Of a stretch of 64,000 bases of DNA, positions 14,751 through 22,555 are shown piece after piece (positions within the stretch are counted from its first letter, which is position 1; each line of letters opens with the position of its first letter). Source of the stretch: Janthinobacterium sp. TND4EL3. GTDB taxonomy: Bacteria; Pseudomonadota; Gammaproteobacteria; Burkholderiales; Burkholderiaceae_D. The notes beneath the pieces are model-generated. The model was not told the DNA's origin. It did not search any database and was given only the letters and a program-made list of their open reading frames with translations. The stretch spans positions 434,001-498,000 of the forward strand of contig NZ_FTMV01000001.1 of the NCBI RefSeq assembly GCF_900156175.1. Direction: 5' to 3'. The position numbers were made by a program, and so were the translations under genes.

Positions 14751-15386
14751 ATGAAAATTCAACGTGAAGCCGTGGTGGCCAGGGCGCTCGATCTGCTCGA
14801 TGAAGTAGGTATCGAAGGCTTGACGATGCGCCGCCTAGCCGATGCGATGGGTATCAAGGCCGCTTCGCTGTACTGGCATTTTTCGAACAAGCAAGCACTG
14901 CTCGATGGTATGGCTGACGTGCTGATCGACGATGTGGCCAGGAGCGTCGATGCGGATGCTGGCTGGGAAACGCGGCTGCGCCAGGTAGCGGCGCAAATGC
15001 GCGCGGCGCTGTCGGCGCGCCGCGATGGCGTGCGTGTCTTTGGCGGCACCTATGTGATATCGGAAAACGTGTTTCGCGTGGCGGAAGCATTAATCGGCCC
15101 CATGCGTGCTGCCGGGGCATCGGAAAAACTGGCCAGCTGGAGCGCATTTACGCTGCTATATTATGTGCTCGGTTTTGTCATGGAAGCGCAAGGCGCTGGA
15201 CCGGGCAGCGCTGCCATGAATGCATTATCGAATCGACGTGCCGATTTTGCAGCCATGGCGGCCGATCATTATCCACATGTGCTCGCTTCTATGGACGCCA
15301 TTTTTGATGCGGACATCGATGACCGTTTTAACGCAGGCCTCGATCTGATTATTATCGGCCTGCAGGTGAAAATTAATATGGATTGA
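14751..15386 (+). CDS. TetR-family transcriptional repressor
   Basis: 211 residues. The N-terminal helix-turn-helix is clear (GLTMRRLADAMGIKAASLYWHFSNKQALLDGMAD, about residues 24-57), and the C-terminal half resembles the tetracycline-repressor ligand domain (TetR_C) more than generic TetR proteins. Probably represses itself and the divergent monooxygenase through the two CTAAC-N3-GTTAG palindromes. The ATG at 14751 is preceded by AAGGA; an ATG 11 bases upstream is out of frame and quickly stops. The ligand is unknown but is likely the substrate of the monooxygenase. Confidence 0.92.
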   Translation: MKIQREAVVARALDLLDEVGIEGLTMRRLADAMGIKAASLYWHFSNKQALLDGMADVLIDDVARSVDADAGWETRLRQVAAQMRAALSARRDGVRVFGGTYVISENVFRVAEALIGPMRAAGASEKLASWSAFTLLYYVLGFVMEAQGAGPGSAAMNALSNRRADFAAMAADHYPHVLASMDAIFDADIDDRFNAGLDLIIIGLQVKINMD

Positions 15387-15543
15387 GTCTTGGGTAATTA
15401 ATTTATCCAGCATCGGCACTCTTTTAATGTCGAGCCTGTTCAATTCATGCAGTGCCTTGTCCGTATATCGACTGCTTCCTCCTTCATTTGATAGTGGGCA
15501 CTCGCACTCATGTCCTTCATCGGCGCCATCGTGGGGCGTGCCA

Positions 15544-15570
15544 GCTTGCACGGCACCGCGGCGTGCAAGC
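15544..15570. repeat. Inverted repeat in the TetR / HTH gap
   Basis: GCTTGCACG (15544-15552) and CGTGCAAGC (15562-15570), 9-bp perfect arms around 9 bases. It lies in the 286-base gap 15387-15672, which otherwise shows no convincing gene. It could be an operator or hairpin for the downstream winged-helix gene, whose ATG is about 100 bases away. Confidence 0.45.
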
Positions 15571-15672
15571 GGCATGGCCGATACCGGTGGCCGCCGACGT
15601 GCGTGTTGCGCAAATGTGTGGCTACGGTCGTGCCACGCCAATTATCAGTTTATTCATGCTAAGATTTGGCGC

Positions 15673-16305
15673 ATGATTGCCCAAGCCCTGTTTACTCCCG
15701 CTCAGCAGAAACTGCTGGGATTGCTGTTTGTCCGCGTGAATGAAGGCTTTCACCTGAACGAGATCATGCGCCTGACGGGCCTCGGCAGCGCTTCGGCGCA
15801 ACGGGAGCTGCGCCGTTTGCATGAGTCTGGGTTGATCACGTCCGAGCGCATCGGCAACGTGCGCCGCTTTTGGCCGAACAAGGAAAGCCTCGTGTATCCG
15901 GAATTGAGCGGACTGGTGCAGAAGACCTTTGGCATCGTCGGCGTGCTCAGCATGACCTTGGCGCCTCTGCGTGCGCAATTGCAACTGGCCTTTGTGTCTG
16001 GCGCCACGGCGAAGGGACAGGATTTGCCAGGCAGTGCCATCGACTTGCTGCTGGTGGGAGAAGACGCCAATTATGGTGATCTGTTGACGCGATTGGCCCC
16101 GGCCGAGCGAACCTTACGGCGTAAAATCAATCCCAATCTCTATACGCTGTCGGATTATCGGCGCCGCTTGCGCGAGGGGCAACCATTCCTGCTGCAAGTA
16201 TTACAGCAGCCGAAACTGTTTGTGATTGGCGATGAATCGGTTTTACCTGCGCTGGAATTGGCGGATCAGTCATGGCAGGCAAATGGTTTGCCATCCGCTT
16301 TATAA
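15673..16305 (+). CDS. Winged-helix regulator fused to degenerate nucleotidyltransferase domain
   Basis: 210 residues. Residues about 1-75 form an ArsR/MarR-like winged helix (NEIMRLTGLGSASAQRELRR, then the wing SERIGNVRRFWPN). Residues about 95-190 resemble a minimal nucleotidyltransferase (MNT) fold: SGATAKGQDLPGSAIDLLLVG matches the GSxARG...SDIDLLV signature, but the first Asp of the DxD pair is Ala, so catalysis is doubtful. The ATG at 15673 fits a compact start; the longer frame upstream to 15427 is low-complexity and not protein-like. Such HTH-MNT proteins are annotated as regulators with unknown ligands; the degenerate domain may bind nucleotide or partner protein. Confidence 0.75.
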   Translation: MIAQALFTPAQQKLLGLLFVRVNEGFHLNEIMRLTGLGSASAQRELRRLHESGLITSERIGNVRRFWPNKESLVYPELSGLVQKTFGIVGVLSMTLAPLRAQLQLAFVSGATAKGQDLPGSAIDLLLVGEDANYGDLLTRLAPAERTLRRKINPNLYTLSDYRRRLREGQPFLLQVLQQPKLFVIGDESVLPALELADQSWQANGLPSAL

Positions 16306-16381
16306 AGACCAGAGCGGATAATCCATTTCTGATATAAGGTAAAGTTGTTTGTTGGAATAATATCTGAGGCGGGTTGATCGT

Positions 16382-17224
16382 ATGATGAATAAATTGCAGG
16401 CATTTGGCTTGATCGTTTCGCAGGCAGTGCGGGGAGAATTAACTTTTCCTACCAGTGTTAATTCCGCGTTGCAATTGCAATTGGCATTGGCGGAGCCGGA
16501 CTGCCATATCGATCACGCCATCAAGCTGGTATTGGCCGAGCCATTGCTGGCTGCGCGCACGGTGGCGCTGGCCAACTCGGCCGTCTATAGCCGCGGCGAG
16601 GCGGCGCCCGTCACCAGCGTGCGCGCCGCCGTCATGCGCATGGGTTACCGGAATCTGTATGCGCTGGTGGCGGCCATGGTGGTGCGCCAGTTCGGCAGCA
16701 AGATCATCGATCCCGTCCTGCGCCAGAAAGCGACCCAGTTGTGGGAACACACTGCCCACGTGGCGGCGCTGGCGCACGTGATTGCCCGCCGGGTCACCCA
16801 CGTCGATCCCGATACGGCGCTGTTCGCCGGCATCGTGCATGAGGTAGGCGGTTTTTACCTGTTGTCGCGCGCGGACGAGTTTCCGGGCTTGCTCGACGAC
16901 GATGCCGATCACTGGATGGAATCGGCCGAGGAAATCATTTCGCGCGAAGTCATGAAGAAGCTGCTGATCCCGCTGGCCGTCAGCGAAGCGATCGAGGGCT
17001 TGCGCGACGGCTTGCTGTCCATCCCGCCCGATTCGCTGCTCGATACCTTATTGTTGGCAAAACAACTCTCTCCCGTGCCCTCGCCCTTGCAGGCGACGTT
17101 CGTGGAAATGCTCACGCCCTCTGATTCCGTGATCGACTTTATTATCGACAACGACACCCTGCAAAGCATCCTGGCCGAATCGGCCGAGGAAGTGCGTTCG
17201 ATGAGCGCCGCGCTGCTGGTGTAA
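16382..17224 (+). CDS. HDOD domain signalling protein
   Basis: 280 residues covering one HDOD domain, an HD-like output domain without hydrolase activity found in proteobacterial signalling and stress proteins. The central HD-equivalent segment reads GIVHEVGGFYLL, where the catalytic His-Asp pair of true HD phosphohydrolases is replaced by His-Glu, consistent with a non-catalytic role. The upstream part (LLAARTVALANSAVYSR, SVRAAVMRMGYRNL) is the typical HDOD repeat. Starts at tandem ATGs (16382 or 16385). Ends in a terminator shared with the opposite gene. Role probably in cyclic-di-GMP or motility signalling, but this is not shown here. Confidence 0.85.
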   Translation: MMNKLQAFGLIVSQAVRGELTFPTSVNSALQLQLALAEPDCHIDHAIKLVLAEPLLAARTVALANSAVYSRGEAAPVTSVRAAVMRMGYRNLYALVAAMVVRQFGSKIIDPVLRQKATQLWEHTAHVAALAHVIARRVTHVDPDTALFAGIVHEVGGFYLLSRADEFPGLLDDDADHWMESAEEIISREVMKKLLIPLAVSEAIEGLRDGLLSIPPDSLLDTLLLAKQLSPVPSPLQATFVEMLTPSDSVIDFIIDNDTLQSILAESAEEVRSMSAALLV

Positions 17225-17241
17225 GCGCGCATCGGACAGGC

Positions 17242-17280
17242 GACAAAAACGGCAGCCCGTTCAGGAGCTGCCGTTTTGTC
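17242..17280. terminator. Bidirectional terminator between convergent genes
   Basis: AAAACGGCAG (17246-17255) pairs with CTGCCGTTTT (17268-17277). The A-run on one side and the T-run on the other make it work in both directions, serving the HDOD gene (plus) and the DUF885 gene (minus, stop at 17296). Confidence 0.88.
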
Positions 17281-17295
17281 TTCCGGCGCGGCGTT

Positions 17296-19116
17296 TTACT
17301 TCTGCTGTGCGATCCACCGGTCGACCTTGGCTTCCAGCAGTGTCAGGGGCAGGGTGCCGTCGCCGAGCACGACTTCGTGGAACTTCGGCAGGCTGAACTT
17401 GTCGCCCAAGGCTTTTTGCGCGCGCTGGCGCAGTTCGACGATCTTCAGCGAGCCGATCTTGTAGCCCAGGGCCTGGCCCGGCCAGGCCATGTAGCGCTCC
17501 GTTTCGCTTTTCGCCACGGCGTCATAGCCGAGGGTGTCGCGCATGTACTTGATGGTCTGCTCGCGCGTCCAGCCCTTGGTATGCAAGCCCGTGTCGACCA
17601 CCAGGCGCACGGCGCGCAGCATCTCGTCGTTCAAGTGACCGAAATACTGGGCCGGGTCGTCAAACAGGCCCATTTCCTTGCCCAGGGTCTCCGCATACAG
17701 GGCCCAGCCTTCCGCAAAGGCATTGTTGCCGCCGAAACGGCGGAAGTTTGGCAAGTCCATCTCTTGCACCAGCGCCAGGTGGAAATGGTGACCCGGCTTG
17801 CCTTCATGCAGGAACAAGGTAGTCATGCCCGTGTCGCCATACAGTTTTGGATCGGTGACGACGGACCAGAATACGCCGGGGCGCGAACCGTCGGCGGCCG
17901 GCGCCGTGTAGTGGTCGGCGGCCGTGTCGCGGCTCAGTTCAGGTTCCAGGCGCAAGTCCAGCGGCGCTTTCGGCACCAGGGTGAACAGGGCCGGTAATTT
18001 GCTGTCGAGCAATACGTTCAGCTTGCGGTAAACGTCGAGCACTTCCTGCTCCGTCTTGAACGGGCGGAATTTCTCCTGCTGCGACACCCACACGGGCAAG
18101 CCCGCGGCCGGGCCGTTGTAGCCCATCTTCGGACCCACGATCGCATATTGCTCCTGGATGCGCGCCACTTCACGCAAGCCGATGGCGTGGATCTGTTCCG
18201 GCTTCAAGTCCGTGGTGGTGCTGCTGGCCACGCGCGCCTGGTACCAGCTGGCGCCATCGGGCAGGGCGCTCCAGCCGCTGCTGCTGCGGCTGGCCGGCAG
18301 GTAGTCGCGTTCCATGAACGTGGCCAGGCGCTGCAGGGCCGGCATCAGCTTGGCTTCGATGATGACGGTGTATGTTTGCGTCAGGCGCGCCTTGTCCGCA
18401 TCGGAAAAGCTGGCGGGCAGCTTCTTGATGGGCGTGTAATAGACGCTGTCCTGCGGCGTGGCGCTGACGAGTTTCTTGAATTGCGGCAGCGCCGATTCCG
18501 TCAGTGCCTTCGGCAGCACGATGCCCTTTTGCATGCCGACCTTCATGTTGGCGATGGCCTGGTCTATCCAGCCCGGCAATTGGCCGATACGGCTCAGGTA
18601 AGCGTCGTACTCCTTGACCGTGGTCAAAGGCTGGGAGGCCTCGCCGCCCGCATAATTGGCCAGGGTGACGGGCATGCTGTCCATCTGGTTCAAAGGCAGC
18701 AGATATTCGGGGAAGCGCTCGAAGCTCAGGGCCGTGGCCAATTCATAGTCGAGGATATCGTAATTGATCTGGTCCTGGTGCGACAGTTGCCCGCGGGCAA
18801 TGCTGCGCAGGGTTTTCTGGTATTGGCGGTACAGGGTGAACTGTTTTGCGCGTGCGGCGGGCACGATGGCTGAGCCGAGCTGGTCGTCAAAACGGTTGTC
18901 GCCGCTTTCGGTGGCATTGATCGGCTCGAAACGGGCCAGTGCATCGTAGTACTGGTCGGCCAGCACCTGCAGTTGCTGTTTGGCTTTGGGGGCACTCACG
19001 GCCGGTGCGACGCTTGCCTTGGCAGCGGGCTGGGCCGCTTGCGCCATCGGTGCATGGGCGAGTAACAGGGAGATGGCCAGGGTGCCGAGGGTGCCGGCGG
19101 CAAAACGATGCTTCAT
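17296..19116 (-). CDS. DUF885 family exported hydrolase
   Basis: 606 residues with a Sec signal peptide (MKHRFAAGTLGTLAISLLLA, cleavage near AQA), so periplasmic. DUF885 proteins are putative metallohydrolases; the family motif HEGxPGHH is present (LHEGKPGHHFHLAL), together with the downstream EGWALYAETLGKEMG segment that supplies the next metal ligand. The ATG at 19116 was chosen over a longer in-frame start because it has an AAAGGA ribosome binding site and leads straight into the signal peptide. Substrate unknown; peptidase activity is suspected for the family. Confidence 0.9.
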   Translation of the reverse strand: MKHRFAAGTLGTLAISLLLAHAPMAQAAQPAAKASVAPAVSAPKAKQQLQVLADQYYDALARFEPINATESGDNRFDDQLGSAIVPAARAKQFTLYRQYQKTLRSIARGQLSHQDQINYDILDYELATALSFERFPEYLLPLNQMDSMPVTLANYAGGEASQPLTTVKEYDAYLSRIGQLPGWIDQAIANMKVGMQKGIVLPKALTESALPQFKKLVSATPQDSVYYTPIKKLPASFSDADKARLTQTYTVIIEAKLMPALQRLATFMERDYLPASRSSSGWSALPDGASWYQARVASSTTTDLKPEQIHAIGLREVARIQEQYAIVGPKMGYNGPAAGLPVWVSQQEKFRPFKTEQEVLDVYRKLNVLLDSKLPALFTLVPKAPLDLRLEPELSRDTAADHYTAPAADGSRPGVFWSVVTDPKLYGDTGMTTLFLHEGKPGHHFHLALVQEMDLPNFRRFGGNNAFAEGWALYAETLGKEMGLFDDPAQYFGHLNDEMLRAVRLVVDTGLHTKGWTREQTIKYMRDTLGYDAVAKSETERYMAWPGQALGYKIGSLKIVELRQRAQKALGDKFSLPKFHEVVLGDGTLPLTLLEAKVDRWIAQQK

Positions 19117-19250
19117 GCGCGATATCCTTTGTAAGGAGGGAATGAACGGAGGCGTTGGGGGTCGGGGTGGCCGGTCGCGATGGAGCAGCCGGGGCGTAAG
19201 CATACGCCAATGCCCGGTGCGTTTGGATAAATTGTACGAGGGGAATGTTG

Positions 19251-20348
19251 CTATTTTGTTGAGGCGGGCAAGGCGGCTTTCATCTGCTGCCAGTCGCTGC
19301 TATGTAATGGTTGGCAGGCGGGGCAGGGCGTGGCGGCGATCAGGCTGCGCAGCTGTTGCGCGCGGGCCGTCGTTTGCGGGTGCGAGGACAGCCAGCCCGG
19401 CGGCGCGGTCTTGTCCTTGTCGTCGAGCTTCTGGAAAAAGCGCAACATGCCGTCGGGACGGATCTGCGCGCGCTGCAAGGCAAGCAAACCGAGCCGGTCC
19501 GCCTCTTCCTCCATGTCGCGGCTGAAATACAGGGTGCCGGCCTGGTGCGCCAGCATGGCGGCCACGGCGCTGATGTCGCCGATGGTCACGCCGACCAGGG
19601 CGCCCCAGCCCAGGCTGCTGATCATCTGCCGCAGCGAATGGCGCTGCTCCACGTGTTGCACTTCATGCGCGAGCACGCCCGCCAGTTCGCCAGGATCGGC
19701 CGCCTGGCGCAGCAAACCCGTGTGCACAACGATGATGCCGCCCGGCATGGCAAACGCATTGACCGTGTCGTCGTTCTTGACCAGCCAGCGGTACTGGTAG
19801 CGTGAACCGGCTGTCAGGCGCCGGCCGATGTCCCGCACGGTTTGCTGCGCCGCACCATTCTCGGTGATGCCGCCTTGCGCGCGCACTTGCGACAGCGCCA
19901 GTTCACCCAGCTGCTTCTCCGTCGACAACGGTATCAGCCCCGCCAGCGCGCCGATGGCGTTGCCACCTTGCCACCAAAGCAGCGCGGTGGCGACGACGGC
20001 AGCGCCCGTCAAGCCGGCCAGCCAGCCCGATACTTGCCGCCGGTTGCGCTGGCGCTCGCCCCACAGGCGCTGCAGTTGCGGTTGCAGCGCGGCCGGCGCT
20101 TCTTTTAACACGACGGCGATGTCGTCCGCTGTCAGCGGTTTGAGCGACGCTTGCCGGCCTTGGCCGTCGAGCCAGTTCAGGAACAGTTCCGGCCCGTCGA
20201 TACCGCCCACGCTGACGACCAGTTGCGTAATATCAACGGTGGCGCGGAGGGCATCGACGAGCAGTTGTCCATCAAAAAAACGCGCGCTGACGGCAGTCCC
20301 GGCGGAGCCGCCGTCGGGGCCGGTCAGCAGCGCCTGGAAGGGCGTCAT
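19251..20348 (-). CDS. M48 family membrane metalloprotease
   Basis: 365 residues. An N-terminal soluble region of about 110 residues is followed by a membrane segment (SGWLAGLTGAAVVATALLWW) and then a peptidase M48 domain with the zinc motif HEVQH (LAHEVQHVEQRHS) and the third ligand in FSRDMEEEADRLGL. It resembles the BepA/LoiP/Oma1 group of envelope quality-control proteases, although the N-terminal extension is unusual. Its start codon overlaps the stop of the upstream HPP-CBS gene (ATGA), so the two are co-translated. Confidence 0.88.
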   Translation of the reverse strand: MTPFQALLTGPDGGSAGTAVSARFFDGQLLVDALRATVDITQLVVSVGGIDGPELFLNWLDGQGRQASLKPLTADDIAVVLKEAPAALQPQLQRLWGERQRNRRQVSGWLAGLTGAAVVATALLWWQGGNAIGALAGLIPLSTEKQLGELALSQVRAQGGITENGAAQQTVRDIGRRLTAGSRYQYRWLVKNDDTVNAFAMPGGIIVVHTGLLRQAADPGELAGVLAHEVQHVEQRHSLRQMISSLGWGALVGVTIGDISAVAAMLAHQAGTLYFSRDMEEEADRLGLLALQRAQIRPDGMLRFFQKLDDKDKTAPPGWLSSHPQTTARAQQLRSLIAATPCPACQPLHSSDWQQMKAALPASTK

Positions 20349-21511
20349 GCCGCGGCTTCGGCAAAGCGGCTTTCGTACAGGGCCGCCATCAGGTCGGACT
20401 GGCTGATGATGCCGGCCAGGCGTTCTGCATCGTCGAGGATGGGGATGTGGTGATAGCCGGCATCGGCCATCAGCGGCACCAGGTCGATGATGGGCGTGCC
20501 CAGGCGCGCCGTGTGCGGCGATGGCGTCATCAGCTGGCCCACCGCTTCCGGCTTGTCGTCATGGGAGAGGCCGCTGCGCTGCAGCAGGCTGCGCAGGCGC
20601 TGGCGCATGCCCTGGTAATCGTCGAGCCCGCCGTGGCGCAGGAAATCCGTCTGCGTGATGATGCCGATGACACGGCGCGCCCGGTTCACAACGGGTAACG
20701 CACCCACATCGTGCTCGCGCATGGTGCGCCAGGCCGCATCGAGCGGCGTGCCGAATTCCACGCTGAGCACGTCCTTCGACATGATGTCGGCGCAGGTGAC
20801 GACGCCGAAGCGGCGCTGGTAGGCGCGCATTTCCGTTTGCAGGAAAATGGCTTGCAGATCATCGCGGCTGATATCGAGTACTTCGCCATGCTGGCGCAAG
20901 ACGGCATCGAGGTCGTCCGGTGAAAAGCCCAGGCGCTTGCTGGGCACCTCATCCTTTGTATCGTGCGGATGCGGCGCGGCCAGTTGCTGGACGTGCGGGT
21001 AGCGGCGCCCCGTCAGATTGTTGTACAGCACGGCGCAGGCGACCAGCACGGCCGAATTGAACAGCACGGTGATGAAGACGAACTCAAAGCCGGCCGCGTG
21101 CACGCTGGCGCCGCCGACGACGGTGGTCAAGGCCACGGCGCCACCCGGCGGATGCAAACAGCGCAGCGCGAACATGGCGCCGATGGCCAGGCAGGCAGCC
21201 AGTGCCGCCACGCCCACGCTGGGTCCCAGCCACTTGACGCAGGCCATGCCCACGAGGCCGGAGACGACGTTGCCGCCCACTACCGACCACGGCTGTGCCA
21301 GCGGGCTGGCCGGCAGGCAGAACAGCAGCACGGCGGAGGCGCCCATGGGCGCGATCAGGTACACGCTGGCGCTGTCGGGGGCCAGCAGGAAATGGCAGAT
21401 GAGTCCCGTCAGCAGCAAGCCGCAGATGGCGCCCGCGCAGGCGCGCAATTGTTCGCGGCGGCTGCCGTTGTTCGGTTGCGGCAGCCAGCGTGCCAGGAAA
21501 GAAGTCGTCAT
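20345..21511 (-). CDS. HPP family membrane protein with CBS domain pair
   Basis: 388 residues. The first about 170 residues contain four to five transmembrane helices and the family's signature HPP (ALRCLHPPGGAVALTTV); the C-terminal half holds two CBS modules (CADIMSKDVLSVEF...; VGQLMTPSPHTARLG...). HPP proteins are proposed to move nitrite or other anions (plant and cyanobacterial members import nitrite into plastids and cells), and CBS pairs sense adenine nucleotides. First gene of a two-gene unit with the overlapping M48 protease. Confidence 0.9.
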   Translation of the reverse strand: MTTSFLARWLPQPNNGSRREQLRACAGAICGLLLTGLICHFLLAPDSASVYLIAPMGASAVLLFCLPASPLAQPWSVVGGNVVSGLVGMACVKWLGPSVGVAALAACLAIGAMFALRCLHPPGGAVALTTVVGGASVHAAGFEFVFITVLFNSAVLVACAVLYNNLTGRRYPHVQQLAAPHPHDTKDEVPSKRLGFSPDDLDAVLRQHGEVLDISRDDLQAIFLQTEMRAYQRRFGVVTCADIMSKDVLSVEFGTPLDAAWRTMREHDVGALPVVNRARRVIGIITQTDFLRHGGLDDYQGMRQRLRSLLQRSGLSHDDKPEAVGQLMTPSPHTARLGTPIIDLVPLMADAGYHHIPILDDAERLAGIISQSDLMAALYESRFAEAAA

Positions 21512-21591
21512 GGAGGAGGGCGCGTTCGGGCCGCGTTGCTCAGTGTGAGCCTGGCATTATCCCATGCGTTCCAATTCACTGCCGGCGGGCA

Positions 21592-21891
21592 CTACTCGCC
21601 CTCCGCGCAGACGGCCTGCAAGCCGTGCCGCGCCAGCAGCGTCCTGACGGCTGCGATGGTCGACGGCGCCGGCTCGCTGCTGGCGCAGGCATAGATGTCA
21701 TTGAGGACCACCGCCGCATCTTTGCCCGTGACGGTGGCCATCAGCTCGGCCAGATTGCGGTCGGAAAAGTGTTCGTACAGCAGGGCCAGCACGGCGAAAT
21801 ATGCCATATCTGGCATGCCGCCGGGATAGGCGTCGCGCAACATGCGCGCGGCGCCGGACAGCGTTGGGGGTAATATATCTGGCGTGCTCAA
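21592..21891 (-). CDS. Small DUF3349-like protein
   Basis: About 99 residues. The core DAYPGGMPDMAYFAVLALL followed by an acidic helical region resembles DUF3349, small acidic helical proteins of unknown function first noted in mycobacteria. I favour the TTG at 21891 as the start: GAGGAG lies 7 bases upstream (21899-21904) and the resulting N-terminus STPDILPPTLSGAARML is protein-like, whereas ATGs further upstream (21939, 21984) lack a ribosome binding site. Function unknown. Confidence 0.65.
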   Translation of the reverse strand: MSTPDILPPTLSGAARMLRDAYPGGMPDMAYFAVLALLYEHFSDRNLAELMATVTGKDAAVVLNDIYACASSEPAPSTIAAVRTLLARHGLQAVCAEGE

Positions 21892-21918
21892 GCGGCGACT
21901 CCTCGGTGGCGCTGATAC

Positions 21919-21945
21919 GCGCTTATACGTTTTCCGCATAAGCAC
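21919..21945. repeat. Imperfect dyad upstream of the DUF3349-like gene
   Basis: GCTTAT (21921-21926) and ATAAGC (21938-21943) form perfect cores, and flanking bases extend the symmetry with two mismatches. It lies 30-50 bases upstream of the proposed TTG start on the minus strand and 100 bases upstream of the thioredoxin gene on the plus strand. Possible operator. Confidence 0.3.
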
Positions 21946-22050
21946 AGTGCAATTAAATGGTGGATATTTCCTACAAGCAGGCATATTCTAGACAATCACG
22001 CCCGCTGGCAACTGTTCAGCTAGCTTCACGATTTCTCTCAGGAGCCCCGC

Positions 22051-22551
22051 ATGCGCTTTTCCCTTCTTCTTGTCAGCCTGCTGCTTGCCGGTACCGCTAT
22101 TGCCGCCGCCGCCACACCAGCCAACCCTGTCGCCACGCCGCATCTGCCGTACAACGCGGCGGCCGATGCCAAGGCCGATGTGGCCCGCGCGCTTGCCGAG
22201 GCCAAGGCGGCCCGCGTGCCCGTATTGCTGATCTTTGGCGCCAACTGGTGCGAGGATTGCCGCGTGCTTGACAAAGCCTTGAAGGAAGGCAAGAACGCGC
22301 AGTTGATGCAAACGGAATTCAAGGTCGTCAAGGTCGACGTGGGCAACTTCGATCATAACCTTGACGTGGCGCAAACCTATGGAAATCCGCTCAAGAAAGG
22401 CATCCCCGCCGCCGTACTGGTATCGAGCGAGAACAACCAGGTGCTGTACGCCACCAAGGGCGGCGAGCTGGCGAACGCACGCCGCATGAGCGAGAGCGGC
22501 ATTTATGATTTTTTCAAGCAGGCGGCCAGCATCAAGTCGCCTGCCATTTAA
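22051..22551 (+). CDS. Periplasmic thioredoxin-fold protein
   Basis: 166 residues with a Sec signal peptide (about residues 1-20, ending in AIAAAA). The thioredoxin fold carries a CxxC active site in GANWCEDCRVL, equivalent to the WCGPC of thioredoxin; the Glu-Asp between the cysteines suggests a reducing or specialised redox potential. The cis-Pro loop appears as GIPAAVLV. Likely a periplasmic thiol-disulfide protein; its client is unknown. AGGAG precedes the ATG. Convergent with the chemoreceptor gene four bases downstream. Confidence 0.88.
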   Translation: MRFSLLLVSLLLAGTAIAAAATPANPVATPHLPYNAAADAKADVARALAEAKAARVPVLLIFGANWCEDCRVLDKALKEGKNAQLMQTEFKVVKVDVGNFDHNLDVAQTYGNPLKKGIPAAVLVSSENNQVLYATKGGELANARRMSESGIYDFFKQAASIKSPAI

Positions 22552-22555
22552 TGGC

